Under the pieces are notes generated by a model. It did no database searches. It was not told the DNA's origin and worked only from the letters and a program-made list of their open reading frames with translations. Both the position numbers and the translations under genes were made by a program. Of a stretch of 64,000 nucleotides of DNA, positions 21,425 through 30,803 are shown in pieces. The DNA is from Diploptera punctata (taxonomy: Eukaryota; Arthropoda; Insecta; Blattodea; Blaberidae), in the NCBI GenBank assembly GCA_030220185.1, contig JASPKZ010007286.1, forward strand, positions 682,001-746,000, written 5' to 3'. How positions within the stretch are numbered: the first letter of the stretch is position 1; every line of letters starts with the position of its first letter.

Positions 21425-22395
21425 ATATACCCCACCTCATATTTTGTTTTCTCATCCAGAACATGTTTTCGCAAACATCAAAATTTTAAGCTTTAATAAT
21501 TAAAACATTTTGTCTATTTATTCTTACCTCTTAGAGTTGTTTTTGTCGAACATATGCTTCTTAGCCCCATCGTCAGCGATTACAGACTGAATTTTCTCAT
21601 GTTGTCGGCCCCAATTCTTGATTCCTGTTCTCTTTGCCTAAGGTCCAGTGAATTTACTAATGAGGTTCCTTTCTGTGGGAATTTCAAAGTTCATAATTCT
21701 TTCCTTGTTCTTCTGTATATAGATTTTTTCCCATGTGGTGAGTTCATTTTTGTTTTCTAATTGTTTTAATAATTTTGTGTTTTTCTGACCAAACATGAGC
21801 AGCCACTGCAGATTTTTCTACTTCCCCTTTTTTTATATTTCTTATGTGTTCTTTAGTTCTAATGGTTTAATTTCTTTTGTTTTCTCTATGTACATCTTAT
21901 CACAGTCTTTACATTTTATTTTATATATTCCTGATTTTTTACCATCATCAATCCATTTTCCATTTTTATTAGTTTATTTAAACTATAATCATTCTTTGGT
22001 ACTAAATTAGAACTAAAGAACACATAAGGAATGTAAAAAAAAGAGGGAAGATAGAAAAATCTGCAGTGGCTGCTCATGTTTGGTCAGAAAAACACAAAAT
22101 AGATGTAAACACAAAATTATTAAAACTGTTAGAAAACAAAAATTAACTCACCATATGGGAAAAAATCTATATAGAGAAGTACAAGGAAAGAATTATGAAC
22201 TTTAAAATTCCCGCAGAAAGGGATCTCATTAATAAATTCATTGAACCTGAGGCAGAGGGAGCAGGAATCAAGAATCAGGGCTGACAACATGAGAAAATTC
22301 AGTCTGTAATCGTTGACGATGGGGCTAAGAAGCTCTGAAACATGTTCGACAAAAACAACTCTAAGAGGTAAGAATGAACAGACAAAATGTTTTAA
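21425..22395. mobile_element. PLE foldback, family D, with GIY-YIG remnants
   Basis: Outer ends ttcttacctcttagagttg (- arm, 21521) and caactctaagaggtaagaa (+ arm, 22355). The + arm reads frameshifted KSAVAAHVWSEKHKI, TIWEKIYIEK and MNFKIPAERDLINKFIEP. The - arm ribozyme keeps CUGACGA but has lost the GAAA region. The + arm (about 22305) has TTGACGA, good stem II GGGGCT/AGCTCT, GAAA, ACATGT and GUU. Confidence 0.75.
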
Positions 22396-22708
22396 TTACC
22401 GGTAACTATGTTTAAATAATGATTTTTTGAGTAAACAGATAATTTTATTCATTAAATAGTCCTAACAAATACCACTCTTAATTTCCAAATCCTCTAGATA
22501 AATTTTCGTGACTTGTGAATTAATCGATGATTTGGAAATCACTCGTGACATTTTTATGATAAGCGTGTGAATCATTAAGACTTTCAAGTAATGCTTATAT
22601 TCTTGTATAGTTTTGTTTTACGTTGCAATTTTGTAGTAGTACCTTCTTTTTTTTTTTCTAGTTATAGTTTTTTAATTTATTTTTTTGCCAAATTTCATTT
22701 ATAAACAG

Positions 22709-22873
22709 TAGAGAAAAACACTGATATTATCGTTATCAGCAGTGACTCTTCAGACTCCTCTGACCTGGATCTACCCACAACAAGCTCTGATGATGACGAC
22801 GACACAGATGATGATTATGTAGAAGGAATCGGAGGGGTATACTACGGAGGCTATGGATACTGCTATCGGTGTG
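22709..22873 (+). CDS. RNF8: RNF8-like E3 ubiquitin ligase, acidic exon with start of zinc knuckle
   Basis: Exon after an ataaacag acceptor (22706-22708), open in only one frame: EKNTDIIVISSDSSDSSDLD, then a run of Asp (about DDDDDTDDDY), a Gly/Tyr-rich turn (GGVYYGGYGYC) and CYRC. It ends after one base of a codon at gtgagt (22874). The acidic Ser/Asp block (IIVISSDSS) resembles a SUMO-interacting motif followed by CK2-type acidic sites; that reading is inference. The last four residues are the first half of a CCHC zinc knuckle finished by the next exon in perfect phase. Confidence 0.75.
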
Positions 22874-22970
22874 GTGAGTATTTAAGTCTAAGAAGGTATA
22901 ACATATATTATTATTAAAATTCATCGGAGAACATATTGTTTTAAACAACTCACCTCATAGGATTCATGCT

Positions 22971-23020
22971 TCCATGATATCGCGATTTCAAACATAATCA
23001 TGTTCATCGTCAGCCATAAC
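22971..23020 (-). ncRNA. Hammerhead ribozyme motif (PLE family B/RT)
   Basis: CUGACGA 23007-23013, stem II GAACAT/ATGTTT, GAAA 22986-22989, palindromic stem III ATCGCGAT, cleavage after AUA (22978), stem I GTTATGG facing TCATGG with wobbles. Confidence 0.8.
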
Positions 23021-24541
23021 TCCGACTGATGAAATTCTTCGGCCGTCAACTATTCTATTGTCGCCATCTTCAGTGCTGCCATCTATGGTTGAATTTATGA
23101 ACTTCGAAATCAATGTAATTTCGTTAGGGATATCAAAATTCATTGATCTATTTTTGTTTTTCTGAATGTATATTTTTTCCCAAACTGTCAATTCCAAAGG
23201 TTTCTCTACTTGTTTTAAAAGTTTAGCTTCTCTTCCAATTTTATGATGTTCTAATAAACTATTCTGCAGCAATTGCAGATTTTTCAATTTCACAATTTTT
23301 AATATTTCTGAAATGTTCTTTTGTCTGAATTTCCAAATTCCTTTTTGTTTTTCCTATATAAACTTTATTGCAATCTTCACAATTTATTTGATAAATTCCA
23401 GATTTCTTACTGTCTGGAACATTGACTTTTTTATTGGTACTTAGAAGATTACCCAGACTAAATTTATTTATTGGTGCCAAAGAAATGTTGTATTTGTCAA
23501 AAATTTTTTGAAATTTCCTATGCATTTCAGGATGGTAAGTAATTTTCATGTATTTTTTCTTTTCTTTGCAATTTTGTAGAGTAGTATATTCATTAAGTCT
23601 TTTATTGTGTTTGAATTTCTTCAACTTATTTATAATTAATTCTTTATCAAAACCATTTAATCTAGCAGTGTTTAAGATATGTTTAAACTCTGTATTGAAA
23701 TTTTCTTCGTTTAATGGTACATTTGTCAATCTGTAAATTAAGCTATTGAATATTGCATGCTTATGAGCAATGTGATTGAAGCCTGATGATTTAATGTAAT
23801 TATCTGTATGAGTTCCTTTTCTAAATATATCAAATTCAATTTTCAGTGTTTGATCATTCCTAATTATATATAAATCCAAAAAAGGAATTTTGTTTTCTTT
23901 TTCTAATTCAACGGTAAACTTTACTGATTCATCCTGAAGGTTCAATAATTTAAGAGCATCTTCAATATCTTTAGAATTTATTATTGCGAAAATATCATCC
24001 ACATATCTGAACCAAGTCTTAAACATCCATGAGTATGCTTTAGTGATTTGACACTCCAAGTAACTCATGAACAAATCAGCTAAAAATGGTGAGAGCGGAT
24101 TGCCCATTGACAAACCCGAAACCTGTTGGTAAAATTTTCTATTATAGGTAAAATAAGAATTACTGACACATAGCTTAGTAAGAGTTACATATTCCTCTAT
24201 TATTTCATTTTTAATATTTAGAGAACTTAACCATTTCCTCAAAAAATTTAGCATTTTTTCAACTGGTATACTTGGAAACAATGAAATTACATCAAATGAA
24301 ACCAATCTGTCATCATGTCCTAGACTCATATTTTTCAATTTGTCAACCAATTCCAAAGAGTTCTGAATACTTTTTGTTTCAAATTTGGGAAGCTCATTAA
24401 ATTTTTGTACCAGCTCATTAAATTTTTGTACCAGCCATTTAGATAAATAATAGCATGGTGAACCAATGTTGTTGACTATAGGTCTCATCTTATTACCAAT
24501 TTTATGAATCTTTGGTAGACCGTACATTCTAGTAGAGAAAC
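22988..24541 (-). pseudogene. Penelope-like reverse transcriptase/GIY-YIG endonuclease, 5'-truncated and frameshifted
   Basis: A long - strand frame covers fingers and palm: YGLPKIHKIGNKMRPIVNNI, motif A DVISLFPSIPVEKM, motif B GLSMGNPLSPFLADLFM, motif C FRYVDDIFAII with both catalytic Asp, then PFLDLYIIRNDQ and the linker, then GIYQINCEDCNKVYIGKTKR (GIY-YIG with the YIG pair). A frameshift near 23265 separates the last ~90 residues (LTVWEKIYIQKN, MNFDIPNEITLISKFINS, to MADDEHDYV). The N-terminus is missing. A 21-bp direct duplication (24401-24442) adds seven residues. Retains all RT catalytic residues but cannot make a full protein. Confidence 0.9.
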
Positions 24542-24543
24542 CT

Positions 24544-24753
24544 TTGGAATTGACAGTTTGGGAAAAAATATACATTCAGAAAAACAAAAATAGATCAATG
24601 AATTTTGATATCCCTAACGAAATTACATTGATTTTGAAGTTCATAAATTCAACCATAGATGGCAGCACTGAAGATGGCGACAATAGAATAGTTGACGGCC
24701 GAAGAATTTCGTCAGTCGGAGTTATGGCTGATGATGAACATGACTATGTTTGA
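24544..24753 (+). pseudogene. PLE endonuclease C-terminal fragment (+ arm)
   Basis: Open for 69 codons, ELTVWEKIYIQKNKNRSMNF to MADDEHDYV then stop. The same C-terminus as the - arm copy. The last eight or so codons lie within the hammerhead motif. Confidence 0.8.
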
Positions 24754-24772
24754 AATCGCGATATCATGGAAG
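24721..24772 (+). ncRNA. Hammerhead ribozyme motif overlapping PLE stop codon
   Basis: CUGAUGA 24728-24734, stem II GAACAT/ATGTTT, GAAA 24752-24755, stem III ATCGCGAT, cleavage after AUA (24763), stem I of 4-6 pairs. The reading frame above ends at 24753, inside the GAAA. Confidence 0.85.
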
Positions 24773-24835
24773 CATGAATCCTACGAGGTGAGTTGTTTAA
24801 ACAATATGTTCTCCGATGAATTTAGGCAGTTAAGT

Positions 24836-25390
24836 GTTCAAACAATATGAGATTAGGTAGATAGAAGAAGAACCAAATGTAACCAACATGACATTGAAGA
24901 GAATTGTACATGTAGCAAAGAACAGTCTACCTGCAGACTGGAAGATCGAAAAAGAGATGGAGGAACTCTTAGTTTCTGGAAGGTACAGGCTGTGGACCTA
25001 ATATAATGAGAAAAAAACAAGAATTATCGGAGATTGGATGAAGTCCAACTGTTGAGATTTAACCATATTTTTAGAAGTTAGCTTTAATTCATGAAAATAT
25101 CGTCAATTGACAAGAATTTTAAACATTCTCTTCTTCTTCTTCTTAAACTTAATTTGTAGGATTTTAATCCTGTTTATTTCCAAAATCACTCCTCGGAGGA
25201 TGTGCATTCGTCTTTGATCCGAGGCTTGATCCTTGGGACTGCGAACAATGTATAAAATACACCTTGAAGTGGGTTGCTAGCCCGTTTTCATGGCGGGTTT
25301 ATTATTCAGGGTTTCCTCCCTAGGCTGGTCGTCTTCACCCAGCTCCAGAGCTCAGCCTGCCCCGTGAATAACATTATGAAGTTTTTAATT
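24836..25390. other. Unassigned; repeat-like, moderately GC-rich segment
   Basis: A (cttcttctt) run near 25131 followed by a non-AT-rich block that looks like a SINE or LINE end but matches no family recognised here. Confidence 0.3.
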
Positions 25391-25394
25391 CAAT

Positions 25395-25740
25395 GAATAA
25401 ACAAGACAACTCTTATATTACCTCACACTTCAGGCTCCCCAAACATGGGAACTGCAGTCTTCAAAAGGAGTCCCTCTCATCGTCAGCAGACATTATGATT
25501 ATGACTACCAGATCTTCATTCGAATCCTCATCCACAACATTGCCATTCTCCAAAAGCAAAATTTTGAAAATAAACCTGATTTGTTCTTAATAATTTATGT
25601 TTCTTGTAATCTTTCATTAAGATGTGGAGCCATCCCGTGTTATTTTGATGTTATATTTAGTTTAACATTAATTTTAATGAGTTAGATATTTTGACTCATT
25701 AAAATTAAAAGAACTTCATATGTTATTTCCTATATATATA
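25395..25740. mobile_element. PLE pLTR fragment
   Basis: The - strand has ACATTATG-type pLTR sequence with CUGACGA (about 25476), GAAGA in place of GAAA and palindromic ACTGCAGT. The right end has the common tail acttcatatgttatttcctat. Degenerate ribozyme. Confidence 0.5.
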
Positions 25741-25794
25741 TTTAATTAGTTTAACATATTCCAGTCAAGGGCAGATTTATTTTTTTAAAAGAAA

Positions 25795-25910
25795 AATTAA
25801 TGCTTGAACTGGGAATCGAACTCTAGACCTGCATGCTGACATACAAAGTCAGAGGTCCAGGATTCAATTCCCAGTTAAAGCATTAATTTTTCTTTTTAAA
25901 AAATACATCC
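25795..25910. repeat. Inverted pair of tRNA-like 3' halves
   Basis: agaaaaattaatgcttgaac at 25790 faces gcattaatttttct at 25880; both carry the T-arm/B-box sequence (attcaattcccag and its inverse). About 110 bases in all. Confidence 0.6.
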
Positions 25911-25959
25911 CATGCCATTGAATATTAATAATGTATTATGATATCAAAATGTAAATGAC

Positions 25960-26100
25960 TCTAACACCATGCAATTTGATCAGACAAAGCATTTGAGACT
26001 CATATTTCAGTGGTCTTAGGTTCAAACTCTTAGCCTGACTTATCTGAGATTTTTATCTGATTTTCCTCAGTTATAAAGGCAAATGCTGAGTTGTTAATTC
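25960..26100 (+). repeat. SINE fragment
   Basis: aggttcaaactcttagcctg (B-box-like), then a pyrimidine-rich stretch and aaaggcaaatgctgag, the arrangement seen in tRNA-derived insect SINEs. Truncated. Confidence 0.45.
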
Positions 26101-26566
26101 ATTACCAGGACTCATTTCATCATTACGTGTACCCAGCCGTAGCTGATGACACGAATCCATTGTATAACTTATGCTATAAGTTGCAATGGGGCTGCATTTG
26201 AACATGTAGCTTATGTGGGCATTCAAGGTGAGTGTCCACGAGGTTAAAAGAAAGAGATATAGGAAAGACAGAAATGAACCCTTTGGCCTCGAACACTCTA
26301 ATACCATCAGGGTTGAAGAAAACAAGAGGTCAGTCAAGGGAGACTGGACAGGAAAGTAAAAAGAGGGATCTGGTACTAGAAAAGGAAGAAATACCAGATC
26401 GGTTAAAGATAAAATTAAGGAGCAAAACACAAGTAAATGGAAGCAATGTTTTGCTCAGCTTGGGCACCTTGTGGTCGCCATCCACATATCCCCTAGATGG
26501 GGACCCTGAGGGTATAATCATCATGTGAGAACTGCAGGAATGTAACTCAGTTTTATTGAGATAAAT
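26100..26566. other. Unassigned segment with long open frames
   Basis: Open frames on both strands (about 98-119 codons) but no recognisable domain and low-complexity translation; more likely part of an old repeat than a gene. Confidence 0.3.
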
Positions 26567-26600
26567 TAAAATGTTTCATACCTCTCCTCATAATCAGTCT

Positions 26601-26652
26601 TCTAAGTAGATTGCGATTTCATGGTCTTGGTGACCCCATCCTCAGTACACTC
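26601..26652 (-). ncRNA. Hammerhead ribozyme motif (PLE family F)
   Basis: CUGAGGA 26639-26645, stem II with GGTC/GACC core, GAAA 26617-26620, stem III ATCGCAAT (one mismatch from palindrome), cleavage after AUC (26609), stem I GTA/TAC. Confidence 0.6.
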
Positions 26653-26691
26653 TTGCCAACTGATGTTATGTTCAATATCAGTTTTATTGAT

Positions 26692-27663
26692 GTTTTTATT
26701 ATTGATTTAACATTTCTCACTGAAAGATAAATTATATTTGAAGAGAAAAATATAATTTATTTTTCAGTGAGAAATGTTAAATCAATAATAAAAACATCAT
26801 TAGAAGCCTTACTAGCTTTATAAAGTAATGTTAAATTCCCAATAAATGTCTTCTTAACTAAGAAGCTGCCATTTGCAAAGATAGAAGCAATGGTTTCAAA
26901 AGCATTTGGCGATAGGGAATTACAACATATATAAGAGAAAAATTTGCGTCTAGATCATAACTTGCCTCGGTAGTTCAGTTGGTAGAGCACTTGGCCCGGA
27001 AAGCCAAGGGTCCCGGGTTCGAGTCTCAGTCTAGGCGAAAATTTTTCTCTTCAAATATAATTTATCTTTCAGTGAGAAATATTAAATCAATAATAAAAAC
27101 ATCATTAGAAGCCTTACTAGCTTTATAAAGTAATGTTAAATTCCCAATAAATGTCTTCTTAACTAAGAAGCTGCCATTTGCAAAGATAGAAGCAATGGTT
27201 TCAAAAGCATTTGGCGATAGGGAATTACAACGTATATAAGAGAAAAATTTGCGTCTAGATCATAACTTGCCTCGGTAGTTCAGTTGGTAGAGCACTTGGC
27301 CCGGAAAGCCAAGGGTCCCGGGTTCGAGTCTCAGTCTAGGCGAAAATTTTTCTCTTCAAATATAATTTATCTTTCAGTGAGAAATATTAAATCAATAATA
27401 AAAACATCATTAGAAGCCTTACTAGCTTTATAAAGTAATGTTAAATTCCCAATAAATGTCTTCTTAACTAAGAAGCTGCCATTTGCAAAGATAGAAGCAA
27501 TGGTTTCAAAAGCATATGGCAATAGGGAATTACAACGTATATAAGAGAAAAATTTGTATCTAGATCGTAACTCGCCTCGGTAGCTCAGTTGGTAGAGCAC
27601 TTGGCCCGGAAAGCCAAGGGTCCCGGGTTCGAGTCTCGGCCTAGGCGAAAATTTTTCTGTTCA
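26692..27663 (+). repeat. S1 tRNA-derived SINE array: three tandem copies, period 305 bp, with TSD
   Basis: tRNA-like bodies start at about 26964, 27269 and 27574, exactly 305 bp apart. The left end (26692-26800) starts with a short inverted piece. The array is flanked by aatatcagttttattgat (26674-26691) and aatatcaattttattgat (27664-27681), a target duplication. A and B boxes are intact in all three; the middle and first copies are nearly identical. Confidence 0.85.
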
Positions 27664-27814
27664 AATATCAATTTTATTGATTATATGGGAGATAAAGAAA
27701 GTGTTTTTAGATGCTTTTTTAAATATTTCAATAAAGTGTTACTATACTTAGAAGATTAATATTGGAGAGGTATGAAACATTTGATTTTATCTTCTGTTAC
27801 TATACTATTGAATA

Positions 27815-27823
<9 letters not shown>

Positions 27824-27847
<24 letters not shown>

Positions 27848-27850
27848 CTT
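27824..27850. repeat. (TA)n microsatellite
   Basis: About twelve TA units. Confidence 0.9.
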
Positions 27851-27954
27851 GTAAAATCAATTAAAAGTTCTTTTGCTTTTCATGTGACAACAATATAATA
27901 AATAAAATGCATTATTATGCATAAAAATGTATGATATACACAATAGTTTATGGC

Positions 27955-28560
27955 CTATTGGATATAGGCAGATTCTCAACATGTTGTTGTTTTCAAATGC
28001 TGGGCCTTGGCACCGAAGCCATTAGCGTTCTTGCTCTCCAATATTTCTCTATTGTGGATCCAACAGGTAATACTTCACAGGTTTGTAGGTGTTCTTCATT
28101 CATTTCTTCGTCTTTATTGCATAGAGGACAATTTGGATTCGTGTAGATTCCTATTTTATATAAATGTTTGGCTAAATAGTCATGTTCTGTAAGCAGTCTA
28201 AATGTTGCTACTGTAGTTTTACGTGGAAATTCTGGAATAATATCTGGCTTCTTTACTAAAATATTCCATTTTTTGTCTTTGGCTTATTACATAGGTCTTG
28301 GTTTTGTTGATTTTATATTTGTTTTTAACTATTCTTTTTATGGATGTGAAAGGTAAGCTTTTAGTAGTATTCTGAATTAAATTGGAGCCTTTTTTGGCAA
28401 GAAAATCAGCAGTGTCATTTCCAGCAATTCCACAATGTGCAGGTATCCATTGCAATTAAATTCTTTTCTGTAGTTTTTGGAGTTGTTGAATCATTTTGTA
28501 GCACTCTTTAATTTGTATTGACTTCATTTTGTGTGAATTATTCTCAACATAATTCTGATT
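27955..28560 (-). pseudogene. LINE-F RNase H fragment
   Basis: - strand copy of the sequence at 11935-12505: LQWIPAHCGIAGNDTADFL, KNKYKINKTKT, then the zinc-motif end in other frames. Several frameshifts. It lies just upstream of the terminal exon of the host gene. Confidence 0.8.
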
Positions 28561-28768
28561 TTTAAATGTCTGTAAAAATAAGAAATTGAAAGAAAAAAAA
28601 TTATAGTGAATATATTTTTTGACTGAGATCTTAGATACTGTATTTCAAATTGTATATCTGCAACTCCTCCATAACTAGATAAATTCTTTGGATTAGTTCT
28701 GAAACACTATATTTTGTATTTTATGCAGAACTGTTTATAAATCTCTTGAAAATTATTTTCTGTTTTAG

Positions 28769-28812
28769 GAAGACCAGGTCACTGGGCAAGAGGATGTCCT
28801 CAGAGAGAATAA
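28769..28812 (+). CDS. RNF8: RNF8-like E3 ubiquitin ligase, terminal exon completing CCHC zinc knuckle
   Basis: After a ctgttttag acceptor, two bases complete Gly and the frame reads GRPGHWARGCPQRE then TAA (28810-28812). Joined to the previous exon this gives CYRCGRPGHWARGC, an exact C-x2-C-x4-H-x4-C zinc knuckle 4 residues from the C-terminus. CCHC knuckles bind single-stranded nucleic acid or act as protein contacts. The exact phase and motif completion across a 5.9 kb intron make this exon secure despite its 44 bases. Confidence 0.85.
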
Positions 28813-28930
28813 TATTTGTACAAATATAAATGAGTCATTCCATGTCAGACCAAACACTTTTTGATCCCATATTTTTAGAATATTTTGTATTTCTTGTATG
28901 CATAAAAAAGAAAAAAAACTATTTCTTTTA
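28813..28930 (+). other. Probable 3' UTR start of RNF8-like gene
   Basis: AT-rich sequence directly after the stop codon. No canonical AATAAA occurs here; the nearest variants are tataaa (about 28832) and cataaa (about 28902). The extent of the UTR cannot be fixed. Confidence 0.35.
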
Positions 28931-28934
28931 ACTA

Positions 28935-28985
28935 ACTTACTGGCACTATCGAATTCATCAGTTCATGTCCGTACATTAAATTTGA
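28935..28985 (-). repeat. LINE-B terminal scrap
   Basis: aacttactggcactatcgaa matches the LINE-B 3' end in reverse. Confidence 0.5.
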
Positions 28986-28989
28986 GTTG

Positions 28990-29250
28990 TTTTGACTCAT
29001 CTCATATTTCTTTATTTTTATGCAGACCTAGGTTTCGTCACTGACTTTGTGATATTCTCGATGCACTGCAACTGCCATTGCAGGAGGGACAACCACAAGA
29101 CGTCAGTTGTGTTGCATCGAGAATGTCGCAAAGTCAGTGATGAAACCTATGTCTGCATAAAAATTAAAGAAATATGAGGTGAGTCAAAACAACTCAAATT
29201 TAATTAAAATAAACCTCATAATGTTATTTCCTACCTACATATATTTAATA
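28990..29250. mobile_element. PLE foldback, family A
   Basis: Arms 28995-29066 and 29115-29185 are inverted; outer ends actcatctcatatttc / gaaatatgaggtgagt, tail cctcataatgttatttcct on the right. The ribozyme-like core has cGAGAA in place of CUGANGA; GAAACC and palindromic ACCTATGT remain. Confidence 0.7.
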
Positions 29251-29254
29251 AAGT

Positions 29255-29360
29255 TGATGTCCATACGTGCCTATCCTGAAGTAATGTTATTCTCCCACCT
29301 CATTATTGGCCTATCTACTGGGCACTTTCCCTTTGGTTTTCCTACAAGGAGTTTGTCGTC
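29255..29360 (-). repeat. LINE-B fragment
   Basis: attctcccacctcattattgg and the following bases match the LINE-B 3' coding end in reverse. Confidence 0.6.
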
Positions 29361-29549
29361 TTTATGGGAAAATATATGAACTAGGAACAGTTAAAGTCTT
29401 GTAGATTCCAAATGGCAGAACATCTAGCACAAATGCAGAATGAAAGAGGGGTTTCTTATCCGATTTGATTTAGTTATGCTTATTTCCCTACAGATGTGAG
29501 TGATATGTTTGGCATGTTGCCTGAAGAGACATCTAGTAGGCAAGTAAGA

Positions 29550-29752
29550 TGTTAAATTACCTCAATATTAATGTTGATTTGTTCTTGAACATGTTTTGAT
29601 TATATCAGTCAGGGCAAGATGCTGATGATGATTATGATATAATTGAAACATGTTCAAGAACAAATCAACATTAATATTGAGGTAAGATGAACAGATTAAA
29701 AATAATTTAATTAAAATAACCTCAAAATATCACTTCCTAAAATAAAATATAG
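29550..29752. mobile_element. Minimal PLE foldback, family E
   Basis: Arms 29560-29610 and 29640-29692; outer ends cctcaatattaatgttgat and its inverse. Only pLTR ends are present, with the tail aacctcaaaatatcacttcct. Confidence 0.75.
29627..29662 (+). ncRNA. Hammerhead ribozyme motif (PLE family E)
   Basis: CUGAUGA 29632-29638, stem II ATTAT/ATAAT, GAAA 29645-29648, palindromic ACATGT, cleavage after GUU (29654). Stem I is weak (two pairs). Confidence 0.55.
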
Positions 29753-29757
29753 TATTA

Positions 29758-30025
29758 GTAGTCTAATGCCCATTAGCTTGGATGCGTTCCATTTGCTTTC
29801 TTGCTTCCCAATAGAGTCCTGCCAGAGTTCTTGTAGGTGACATCTTCAGAGCCTCACAGCTAGCAAGATGATCTTTGTTCATGGTAGTGTTATTGTCTTG
29901 GCACAGGATACAATTTGGAGAGTTGAAGATTCCAATTTTATGGAGGTGCGCTGCCAGGTAGTCATGGCCTGTTAACAGTCTGAATGTTGCTACTGCTTCG
30001 TGTCTTGGTTGTTCAGGTAAAGTTT
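29758..30025 (-). pseudogene. LINE RNase H C-terminal zinc fragment
   Basis: - strand: AVATFRLLTGHDYLAAHLHK, NCILCQDNNTTMNKDHLASC (CCHC), then AGLYWEARKQMERIQANGH and stop. Related to LINE-F but clearly divergent, so a second family. Confidence 0.75.
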
Positions 30026-30034
30026 CTATTCTGC

Positions 30035-30127
30035 GATCATCTTACCTCAATATTAATGTTGATTTGTTCTTGAACATGTTTCAAAACATTTCTGTTTTTA
30101 TCGTCAGCTTGTCCAGATTCGATGTTT
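30035..30127 (-). mobile_element. PLE pLTR fragment, family E
   Basis: Outer end cttacctcaatattaatg; one arm only, ending at the 3' side of the long LINE. Confidence 0.65.
30063..30113 (-). ncRNA. Hammerhead ribozyme motif (PLE family E)
   Basis: CUGACGA 30101-30107, stem II AAAACA/TGTTTT closed by a GAAA tetraloop, catalytic GAAA 30079-30082, ACATGT, cleavage after GUU (30073). Confidence 0.65.
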
Positions 30128-30803
30128 CTTTGTTATTTCACTTAATTTATACACATTATATCAAAGTCATCTTCTTTCTCAGCAATAAATACTTGATCGT
30201 CAGCATACTAAATTGTGTTCACAAAATAATTTATTGTGATTTTTATTCCTCGTGAAAGCAATTGATTCCGTTCCATAATAATTTCTTCTACATAAATGTT
30301 AAACAATATTGACAGACTACAGCTCTGCCTCACTCCTTATTTATGAAAGCAGTTTTCCCCCCAATTTTATATCCAGTATCGATACAGATTAATGTACCAT
30401 CATATAGCTTATATTAAGATGACATGGAAAACCTGTATTTGCTAAAATAACCCCACAGCTGTGATCATTTTAACTTTGTCAAATGTCTTTTCATAATCCA
30501 CAAACGCTGTGTATAGATTTCCCTATTAAATTCTCTTCATTTCTCATGTAAAAAAGCATCTATACAAGAGCATCCATTTTTTCAACCATTTTGATTTTCA
30601 TTAATTACTCTCTGCTGTTGGTTTTATTCATACTAAAAAAATGGTTGTATAAATTTTATAATATTAATAGACTAATTCCTCTGTAATATTTTCAGTTGGA
30701 TTTGTCCCCTTTTTTAAATATTGGTTTTACTATTGTTATTCTCCATTCCTCTGGTATCTCACATTTATTCCAACACATGTTCATAAAATTCAGTAATCTT
30801 AAT

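Larger units (their letters stand above)
22925..24835. mobile_element. PLE foldback carrying most of a reverse transcriptase
   Basis: The - arm (22925-24541) runs from the pLTR through the endonuclease into the RT. The + arm (24542-24835) repeats only the endonuclease C-terminus and pLTR. Outer ends aactcacctcatagg / cctacgaggtgagtt; both arms extend to the shared motif ttctccgatgaattt. The head-to-head junction is at about 24541. It begins only about 50 bp after the acidic exon of the host gene. Confidence 0.85.
26567..27790. mobile_element. PLE foldback (family F) split by an S1 SINE array
   Basis: The - end atgtttcatacctctcctc (26570) and the + end ggagaggtatgaaacattt (27764) are inverted termini of one family. 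The S1 array occupies almost all of the interior. Confidence 0.7.

Noticed and set aside
22709..22873. Alternative reading of the acidic exon to fit the phase of exon 16152-16230
   Set aside because: The frame required meets TGA after four codons; a missing exon is more likely.
26232..26528. 98-codon + frame as a gene
   Set aside because: No domain, overlapped by an equally long antisense frame, and composition is repeat-like.
9979..27660. CRISPR-like direct repeats
   Set aside because: Repeat units are about 300 bp tRNA-derived SINEs, not short repeats with unique spacers; the genome is eukaryotic.
30190..30226. CTGACGA on the - strand, a possible hammerhead core
   Set aside because: It encodes the YADD motif of the LINE-G reverse transcriptase; no GAAA/stem II/NUH follows.
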